Below, piece by piece: positions 24,384 to 29,322 of a stretch of DNA of 29,322 nt. The notes under the pieces were generated by a model, which did not search any database, had not been told where the DNA came from, and saw only the letters and a program-made list of their open reading frames with translations. Position 1 is the stretch's first letter, and each line of letters starts with the position of its first letter. Made by a program: the position numbers and the translations under genes. Source of the DNA: Arthrobacter sp. (GTDB taxonomy: Bacteria; Actinomycetota; Actinomycetes; Actinomycetales; Micrococcaceae); assembly GCA_025464925.1 (NCBI GenBank), contig JAODMS010000166.1, forward strand, positions 1-29,322, given 5' to 3'.

Positions 24384-25928
24384 ATGAACCGTTCGCTTAA
24401 ATCCAGCCTGCGGAAGGCGTGGGGAGCCCGCCCGATGGCCTTCTTACTCGCGGCCCTGACGGTTTCCACGGGGGGCTCACCCGCCCTCCCCATGTCCGAT
24501 GCTCCGGTGCGGGCAGCAGAAGAGGCGGCAGGGACGGTCTTCACGATCGCGCAGGTCCCCGACACGCAGAACGAAGTCGTCCGGCCAGGAAACCCGTTAA
24601 TGCGCGGTCGCTACCAGTGGCTGGTGAACAATAAGGCGGCGCTCGACCTCGGCTTCATAGTCCACACCGGTGACGTCGTGAACTGGGGTGCCGTCGACCC
24701 GGTCCAGTTCACCCGGGCCAGTGCCGCGACTGACATCCTCGACGACAGCGGCATTCCCTATGCGTACGCCATCGGGAATCACGACACCGCGGCGGTTACG
24801 GTCGGCGGCGGCGGCGGACCGGGCAACACCCGCAGGAACCTTCGCAACACCAAGGCCTTCAACCAGGCCTTCCCGCTCGCGCGTTTCAAGAATGTCGGCG
24901 GCACCTTCGAGCCCGGCAAGGTCGATAACATGTACCAGACCTTCACCGCCGGAGGGCTCGACTGGCTGGTGATCACCCACGAAATGTGGCCGCGGCACTC
25001 AGTCATCAACTGGATGAAGCAGGTCGCGTCCGCGTATCCGAACAAGAACATCATCGTCAGCACCCACGCGTACACCGATCACTCCGGGAGGTTGCCGGCC
25101 ACCGGCCATTACGGCGGCGGGTCGTCAGCTCGGGCCGTGTGGGACCAGTTCATCTCCCGGTACCCGAACATCAAAATGGTGCTCAGCGGGCATTACCACC
25201 CCGAAGCGGGCAAACAAGGCGCCAACTATACCCTTGCCACCGGTGTCCACGGCAACAAGATCGCTCAGGTGATGACCGCCTATCACTCCCCCTACCAGAA
25301 CCACGTGCGCCTGCTCAAAATCGATGCCCGCAACAACACGATCTCCAGCTCGGTGTTCGTCAGCAACTCGACACGCAACAGTTATCCGGCCGGTTACATC
25401 ACCGACCGACATTCCAACTTTGTGGCCAGGAACATGAACTGGGTGCAGCCGGCAGGGGCATCGGGGCGCGAGCTGCTGCCCGACCCCGGGTTCGAGACCG
25501 GCACCGGGGGTTGGGCCCCGTTCGGGGGCACCTTCAGGCGTGTGGCATCCCCCGAACGAAGTGGGGCCTCAGCTTTACGCATAGCTGCGCCCTCCGCGGC
25601 CAGCACCCTCGTCGGTATGACCAACAACAAGGTGATCACACATTCGACCGCCGGCCGGCGGTACACAGCGCAGTGCTTCGTGAGACCGACCACGGCGGGT
25701 CGCAGCATCGTCATCCGTTTCCTCGAATACACCCAGAACTACAGCGCGAATATCAAGATCGGCACGACCCGTGTCCACAACTTGCCGGTCGACACCTGGA
25801 CGATGGTGGAGGTCAGCGGCGTGGCTACTGCTTCGGGCCAACGAATCATCCCCCAGGTGTATGCCACGAACCAGAGGACCGACACCGGAACGGTCGCGTA
25901 CGATGACTGCTCGGTTACCTCCCCTTGA
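24384..25928 (+). CDS. Secreted metallophosphoesterase with C-terminal carbohydrate-binding-like module
   Basis: The product has 514 residues. The signal peptide has a basic start (MNRSLKSSLRKAWGARP), a hydrophobic core AFLLAALTVSTGG and a small-residue cleavage region before residue 47. The calcineurin-like core covers about 50-350: Asp60 and Gln62 in VPDTQ, HTGDVVNW with Asp97, GNHD at 131-134, His residues in THEMWPRHS and STHAYTDH, and SGHYHPE. All dimetal ligand motifs are present. After about residue 365 a beta-rich module (ELLPDPGFETGTGGWAPFGG ... VAYDDCSV) matches the CBM_4_9-like galactose-binding fold. It is probably an extracellular phosphodiesterase or phosphatase held near polysaccharide. 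I chose the ATG at 24384, with GGGGAG five bases before it; a GTG at 24378 is the alternative. Confidence 0.9.
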   Translation: MNRSLKSSLRKAWGARPMAFLLAALTVSTGGSPALPMSDAPVRAAEEAAGTVFTIAQVPDTQNEVVRPGNPLMRGRYQWLVNNKAALDLGFIVHTGDVVNWGAVDPVQFTRASAATDILDDSGIPYAYAIGNHDTAAVTVGGGGGPGNTRRNLRNTKAFNQAFPLARFKNVGGTFEPGKVDNMYQTFTAGGLDWLVITHEMWPRHSVINWMKQVASAYPNKNIIVSTHAYTDHSGRLPATGHYGGGSSARAVWDQFISRYPNIKMVLSGHYHPEAGKQGANYTLATGVHGNKIAQVMTAYHSPYQNHVRLLKIDARNNTISSSVFVSNSTRNSYPAGYITDRHSNFVARNMNWVQPAGASGRELLPDPGFETGTGGWAPFGGTFRRVASPERSGASALRIAAPSAASTLVGMTNNKVITHSTAGRRYTAQCFVRPTTAGRSIVIRFLEYTQNYSANIKIGTTRVHNLPVDTWTMVEVSGVATASGQRIIPQVYATNQRTDTGTVAYDDCSVTSP

Positions 25929-25938
25929 GCAAACACGG

Positions 25939-26235
25939 TCAAAGACCCGGCTGAAGGTCCGCCTCAGCCTTCAGCTCGCGGAGAATGTCCGCGTGTCCGG
26001 CATGTCGAGCCGTCTCGACGCACATGTGAACCAGGATTTGATGCAGGGTTACCTGCCGGCGTTCGGGTGTCCGCCAAGGTACTTCACCCAATGAATCGAG
26101 AGCGAGTGATTCGATGGTCGCGTCGCAGTGTCGGGCCGAGAATCTATGGAAGTCAATGATGTCCGCTGGCCAATACGTCCAATGAACTTCGCCAACCATT
26201 CCGCCTGAACCCGAGTACAGGAGTCGTCGGCACAA
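25939..26235 (-). pseudogene. Remnant of a DinB/DUF664-family gene
   Basis: A 98-codon minus-strand frame contains LALDSLGEVPWRTPERRQVT followed by LHQILVHMCVETARHAGHAD, the well-known C-terminal segment of DinB-like DUF664 proteins (mycothiol-dependent enzyme superfamily). The intact family is about 160-190 residues. Here the first half of the four-helix bundle, with its first metal-binding His, is missing, and the frame stops soon after the motif. No ribosome site precedes the ATG at 26235. I therefore regard it as a truncated relic, although a short expressed protein cannot be excluded. Confidence 0.6.
25950..25975 (+). terminator. Hairpin after the metallophosphoesterase gene
   Basis: GCTGAAGG (25950-25957) pairs exactly with CCTTCAGC (25968-25975) across a ten-base loop, starting 22 bp after the stop. 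No T-run follows, so its strength as a terminator is uncertain. It overlaps the end of the DUF664 remnant. Confidence 0.4.
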
Positions 26236-26432
26236 CCCCGGCCGCCCCCGCCCGGCGGCCTTCCCGTAGAGTGCACCGCACCACCGGGGTACGCAGTTTC
26301 CAGAACTTCTTCCCTTAATACATTCGCTGTGCTTTCATGCAGGGACCGAAGCAACGAGCCATTCATGGCACCGCGGCGCAGTGTTATTTCATAGGTTGAA
26401 TTCACGCTAGCTAGGACAACAACGGGGACATT

Positions 26433-26966
26433 ATGAGCAGTCGTTTTAAGACAGGCGCTGCCGCAATCGCGGTGGCCGCGCTGATGTTCGGTTCGGCTCC
26501 CGTGGCCGTTGCGGAGGGCACCACGTCCACACCGGACGGCCAACAGACACTTCAGGAATTCAGTGCGCCCAGAGCGGCAGCCGGTGCTCCGGCGTTCGCT
26601 CCGGCAAAGAGCAGGCAGATGTCCGCGCCGGAAGCATCGATAATGGCGGTAGGGAGTAGACGTGCTCGCCTTTATTCGGGAAACTGGGCGCTGTACAGCG
26701 AAGAGAACGTTGATTTTTACTTTGATTGGACCAAGGTCCGCTCCAGCTCCGGTTTCCAAAGGGTAGGTGCATTCGGGTTCAACACGGTCCAAGCTCTGGG
26801 TATCGTCCGGACGTATCGGACCGATTGGCAGCATACCTGGAGGGCGCTGACGGATGCAGGCATCGGAACGCCGACGCCGTGGGGGAACGTGAACATTTAC
26901 CACACGACGCTCGTTCAAAGGGCCAATGTTTACGGCGACGGTGCTTGGTATGCGTGGCAAGGATAG
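26433..26966 (+). CDS. Secreted cysteine-free, aromatic-rich protein of unknown function (candidate exported effector or bacteriocin)
   Basis: The product has 177 residues. A clear Sec signal (MSSRFKTGAAAIAVAALMFG, then SAPVAVA, cleaved near residue 27) is followed by an Ala/Pro/Ser-rich stretch to about 70. A compact C-terminal domain (about 78-177) is rich in Tyr, Trp and Phe: SGNWALYSEENVDFYFDW, FGFNTVQALGIVRTYRTDWQ, TPWGNVNIYHTTL, GDGAWYAW. There is no cysteine. I do not recognise a characterised family. The composition and the two-gene ABC transporter that follows resemble bacteriocin loci such as lactococcin 972, but the sequence does not clearly match that peptide. GGGGAC lies seven bases before the ATG. 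The A/T-richer look of this and the next two genes suggests transfer. Confidence 0.8.
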   Translation: MSSRFKTGAAAIAVAALMFGSAPVAVAEGTTSTPDGQQTLQEFSAPRAAAGAPAFAPAKSRQMSAPEASIMAVGSRRARLYSGNWALYSEENVDFYFDWTKVRSSSGFQRVGAFGFNTVQALGIVRTYRTDWQHTWRALTDAGIGTPTPWGNVNIYHTTLVQRANVYGDGAWYAWQG

Positions 26967-27040
26967 GCTGTGCGGTCAGCTGACTTGAAGTAAAGCTGGC
27001 CACTCTGGTGACCGGCCCTCCCCAATAAATATGAGGCATC

Positions 27041-27664
27041 GTGCTACACATCGAAGACATGTCCAAGGCATACGGGCAGACTGCCGTTATTGCCGACTTG
27101 ACCATGGATTTCCCCTCCACAGGATTACACCTCATCGCGGGAGGCAACGGAGCGGGAAAGACGACACTGTTCAAATGTATAGCAGGCCTGGAGACTTATC
27201 ACGGGTCGATCAAGTGGGACGAAGGGCCGACGGCTGGCCTCGTCTCTGCGGCGTTTGAGGACTCGCCGGCGCATGACTCACTAACTGGTCTGCAGAATCT
27301 AAGTTCGGTCCTGGACAGACCGCTGAGCCACCTCAGATCCGATCCCTTGACTTTCGAGTTCCTGACGAAGGATCGGCTTGAAAAGCGGACCAAGTCCTAT
27401 TCCTTCGGACAGCGAAAAAAGCTTGCACTGACCGCGGCCTTCCTGGATACCAGACCCTGCCTTCTGCTGGATGAGCCGACCTCCAGTCTCGACGGTGCCG
27501 GACGGAGGGTGCTCGCGAAAAGGCTCGAAGCATCCGTCCGGAGCCGCTGCGTGCTTGTCTCAGACCATGATCTGGAATTCTATGTTGGTCTTTCGCCCTC
27601 TGTGTATTCAGTTGCGGATGGTGGCTTACGCAAGGTATCGCTCGGATCCCTTTTACCCGACTGA
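27041..27664 (+). CDS. ABC transporter ATP-binding protein with altered Q-loop and signature
   Basis: The product is a 207-residue single nucleotide-binding domain. Walker A is GGNGAGKTT (34-42), Walker B is LLLDEP with Asp144 and Glu145, and the switch His176 is in SDHDLEF. Two parts are unusual. The signature reads YSFGQRKK (120-127) instead of LSGGQ. The usual Q-loop Gln is not seen, with AFEDSP at 71-76 in its place. ATP binding should be intact, but coupling to the membrane partner may differ. The start is a GTG at 27041 with GAGG five bases upstream. It lies 75 bp after the secreted protein and 15 bp before the permease, so all three probably form one unit for export of, or immunity to, the secreted protein. 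Confidence 0.88.
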   Translation: MLHIEDMSKAYGQTAVIADLTMDFPSTGLHLIAGGNGAGKTTLFKCIAGLETYHGSIKWDEGPTAGLVSAAFEDSPAHDSLTGLQNLSSVLDRPLSHLRSDPLTFEFLTKDRLEKRTKSYSFGQRKKLALTAAFLDTRPCLLLDEPTSSLDGAGRRVLAKRLEASVRSRCVLVSDHDLEFYVGLSPSVYSVADGGLRKVSLGSLLPD

Positions 27665-27678
27665 GGAGTAGATCTGCG

Positions 27679-28620
27679 ATGAGGAGGCTTCTTCGTTCCA
27701 TAAGAACCGAATTGCGCTACGAAGCGTGGAGCAAGATGCTTCTGTGGCCCTTGGCCGTCTCCGTCTTGTCTGTTGGCCTGACGCTCAGTGGGAGTATCAG
27801 CAACGCCGCTGTGACTCTCTCGCGGCTGCATTCGACGACAGCCGAGGCGCAAGCGAATGGGGTGAGCCTCACTGACGCCATGGATCGCCCGGTGAATCTG
27901 TCAGTGCAAGGCAATCAGCAGTTTTTGGATAATCCCCTCCGGTTTGACTACGAACAGGCATACAACGCCCACCGTGCGCTGGATGGCTGGAACTCCATTG
28001 GTACCGGGTTGGAAATGATGACATTCATCGTCCTTCCGCTGCTGTTCTTTGTCTACGGTTGCTCGGTGGCAGTGAGCGATGTACGTCAGCGGATCCTAAA
28101 GCACCGAGTAACTGCCCAGGGCGCGGGACCGTATGTGCTGGCGAAAGTCGCCGTAATCTCGGGTGTGGCCGTCGCTTCGGTCCTTTTGTGCGCTGCTCTA
28201 AGTCTCGCCGCAGGCCCCGTCCTGAAAGCTGTTTTCTACTCCACTGCCGCCCCCGAATTCCCGTTCCCTGTCCAGGAAAGTGGAAACAGCAACCCTGTAT
28301 TGCAGTTCGCATTCAGCGCGGGTACGGCCCTTCTCTTTGGTCAGTTGGGCTTCTTCATAGGGCTCGTGACAAGGGCGCTTTTGCTTCCCAGCCTGGTGGC
28401 AGGCGGTTTGCTCATGGTCACTCCTTTCGCAGGCGCATACGATCCCCGGAATGTTCTTTCTGTAGCAGGCCAAGGGGTTTATAACTTCTGGGGTGGCTTC
28501 AACCCCGGAGTGCTCTTCCCCGTCCCGACGGAGGCTGGATTGGCCCTCATGGTCCTGGGTGTAGGAGTTATCGCTTTGGGCTGCGTAAAGGTCTGGTCTC
28601 GGCTAACGAAGTTCGTATGA
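27679..28620 (+). CDS. ABC-2-type permease with large extracytoplasmic loop
   Basis: The product is a 313-residue membrane protein with about six helices. The first (about 18-40) is followed by a long, soluble, extracytoplasmic segment (about 42-110) containing QGNQQFLDNPLRFDYEQAYN. Then come TM2 MTFIVLPLLFFVYGCSVAV, TM3 from VLAKVAVISGVAVASVLLCA, a second outside segment with Pro/Phe-rich EFPFPVQ, and further helices to the last near LMVLGVGVIALGCVKVW. The layout fits ABC-2 permeases of antibiotic or peptide export and immunity systems. It follows the ATPase gene by 15 bp, with GAGGAG upstream. It probably dimerises with two ATPase copies. Confidence 0.82.
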   Translation: MRRLLRSIRTELRYEAWSKMLLWPLAVSVLSVGLTLSGSISNAAVTLSRLHSTTAEAQANGVSLTDAMDRPVNLSVQGNQQFLDNPLRFDYEQAYNAHRALDGWNSIGTGLEMMTFIVLPLLFFVYGCSVAVSDVRQRILKHRVTAQGAGPYVLAKVAVISGVAVASVLLCAALSLAAGPVLKAVFYSTAAPEFPFPVQESGNSNPVLQFAFSAGTALLFGQLGFFIGLVTRALLLPSLVAGGLLMVTPFAGAYDPRNVLSVAGQGVYNFWGGFNPGVLFPVPTEAGLALMVLGVGVIALGCVKVWSRLTKFV

Positions 28621-28642
28621 AACGTGGATCCCTGAGACTCGT

Positions 28643-28659
28643 CTCACGGTGTCCGTGAG
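28643..28659. terminator. Hairpin between convergent permease and UvrA-like genes
   Basis: CTCACGG (28643-28649) pairs perfectly with CCGTGAG (28653-28659) around a three-base loop. It lies in the 47-bp gap between two converging genes, so a shared terminator is the natural reading. No T-run is present on either side. Confidence 0.5.
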
Positions 28660-28667
28660 GGCCTCGG

Positions 28668-29322
28668 TCAGGTGCCGACGTAGGCCGCGAGGTGTTCACC
28701 GGTGAGGGTGGAACGGGCGGCGACCAGGTCGGCGGGTGTGCCCTCGAAGACGAGTTTGCCGCCGTCGTGGCCGGCGCCGGGGCCGAGGTCGATAATCCAG
28801 TCGGCGTGCGCCATGACGGCCTGGTGGTGCTCAATGACGATCACCGACTTGCCCGACTCGACCAGACGGTCCAGGAGGCCCAGCAGGTTCGCGACGTCGG
28901 CCAGGTGCAGGCCGGTGGTCGGCTCATCCAGGACGTAGACATCGCCTTTCTCCGCCATCTGGGTGGCCAGCTTCACGCGCTGCCTTTCGCCGCCGGACAG
29001 GGTGGTGAGCGGCTGGCCGAGCGTGAGGTACCCGAGGCCGACGTCAACGAGCCGGTCCAGGATTTTGTGGGCGGCCGGGGTCCGGGCCTCCCCTTCGCTG
29101 AAGAACACCGCGGCCTCCGTCATGGACATGGACAGCACCTCGGCGATGTTGCGGCCGCCCAGCTTGTATTCCAGGACCGAGGCCTGGAAGCGGCGGCCCT
29201 CGCAGTCCTCGCACGTGGACTCGACGGTGGCCATCACGCCCAGTTCGGTGAAGATGACGCCCGCGCCGTTGCAGGTGGGGCAGGCGCCCTCGGAGTTGGA
29301 ACTGAACAGGGCCGGCTTCACG
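28668..29322 (-). CDS. UvrA-family ATPase, C-terminal part (gene runs off the window)
   Basis: About 218 residues of the C-terminal half are present. A zinc-finger pair CPTCNGAG and CEDCEGRRF is followed by the second ABC domain: signature LSGGERQRVKLAT, Walker B VYVLDEPTTGLH and the switch His in VIVIEHHQAVMAHAD. The family is excinuclease subunit A or its UvrA2/DrrC-like paralogues, DNA-binding ATPases involved in repair or drug resistance. The zinc finger LGVMATVESTCEDC and the short end (AAYVGT, no long Gly-rich tail) point to the paralogue group rather than the repair UvrA, but this cannot be settled without the N-terminal part. It converges on the ABC permease. Confidence 0.88.
   Translation of the reverse strand, partial: VKPALFSSNSEGACPTCNGAGVIFTELGVMATVESTCEDCEGRRFQASVLEYKLGGRNIAEVLSMSMTEAAVFFSEGEARTPAAHKILDRLVDVGLGYLTLGQPLTTLSGGERQRVKLATQMAEKGDVYVLDEPTTGLHLADVANLLGLLDRLVESGKSVIVIEHHQAVMAHADWIIDLGPGAGHDGGKLVFEGTPADLVAARSTLTGEHLAAYVGT

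Noticed and set aside
26049..26960. A 303-codon minus-strand frame opposite the secreted protein gene
   Set aside because: It is antisense to a gene with a clear signal peptide, has an Arg/Ser/Pro-heavy composition and no family motif. Its lower end overlaps the DUF664 remnant in another frame.
26433..26966. Assignment of the secreted protein to the lactococcin 972 family
   Set aside because: The locus layout is similar, but I could not see the family spacing of Trp, Tyr and His residues, and the associated permease is about half the usual size.

Overview
The window looks like part of a high-GC Actinobacterial genome, most likely an Arthrobacter-type soil Micrococcaceae. The reasons are strong G/C bias at third codon positions, many short-overlap (ATGA) operons, abundant TetR/IclR/AraC/XRE regulators, and catabolic gene content typical of that group. 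This taxonomic guess comes from content and style only. There is no rRNA or tRNA gene, CRISPR array or intact insertion sequence that I can see. The layout is accessory: short catabolic or efflux operons, each beside its own regulator, separated by decayed gene fragments.

Left part (1-6.1 kb): the 5' end of a solute-binding lipoprotein gene (minus) lies divergent from an AraC regulator (plus). Next come a DUF2975 membrane protein plus a small YozG-like XRE regulator. About 1.3 kb of mostly degraded DNA follows, holding the remains of a CBS-domain gene and one small membrane protein. A minus-strand operon then encodes a hexapeptide acetyltransferase, a TetR regulator and an MFS exporter, headed by a perfect 14-bp-arm inverted repeat.

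Centre-left (6.3-10.9 kb): a same-strand set of five genes encodes two aldo/keto reductases, a zinc alcohol dehydrogenase, an SDR and a hydroxynitrile-lyase-type cupin. It ends at a hairpin shared with a convergent minus-strand block. That block (10.9-15.4 kb) holds a chimeric MFS/ArsR reading frame, a DapA-family aldolase, an EamA transporter, a B3/B4-domain protein and an XRE-cupin regulator.

Centre-right (16.2-22.2 kb): a plus-strand catabolic operon encodes a GntP permease, a family III CoA-transferase, an HMG-CoA-lyase-like enzyme and a 2-hydroxyacid dehydrogenase, followed by a broken glycerate kinase. An IclR regulator faces it from the other strand. The order suggests uptake of a hydroxy-acid, CoA activation, C-C cleavage and reduction of the oxo-acid product. 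The substrate is not known.

Right part (22.4-29.3 kb): a TetR gene and a DUF2306 membrane protein gene are divergent across a promoter carrying two near-identical 15-bp palindromes. A secreted metallophosphoesterase with a C-terminal carbohydrate-binding-like module follows. After a DinB/DUF664 remnant comes a three-gene unit that looks richer in A/T: a cysteine-free, aromatic-rich secreted protein, an unusual ABC ATPase and an ABC-2 permease. This unit is the best candidate for an undescribed system. The window closes inside a UvrA-family gene (minus).

Five separate broken or fused genes (CBS protein, MFS/ArsR, glycerate kinase, PfkB stub, DUF664 stub) lie between otherwise intact operons, as expected of a region shaped by repeated insertion and deletion.
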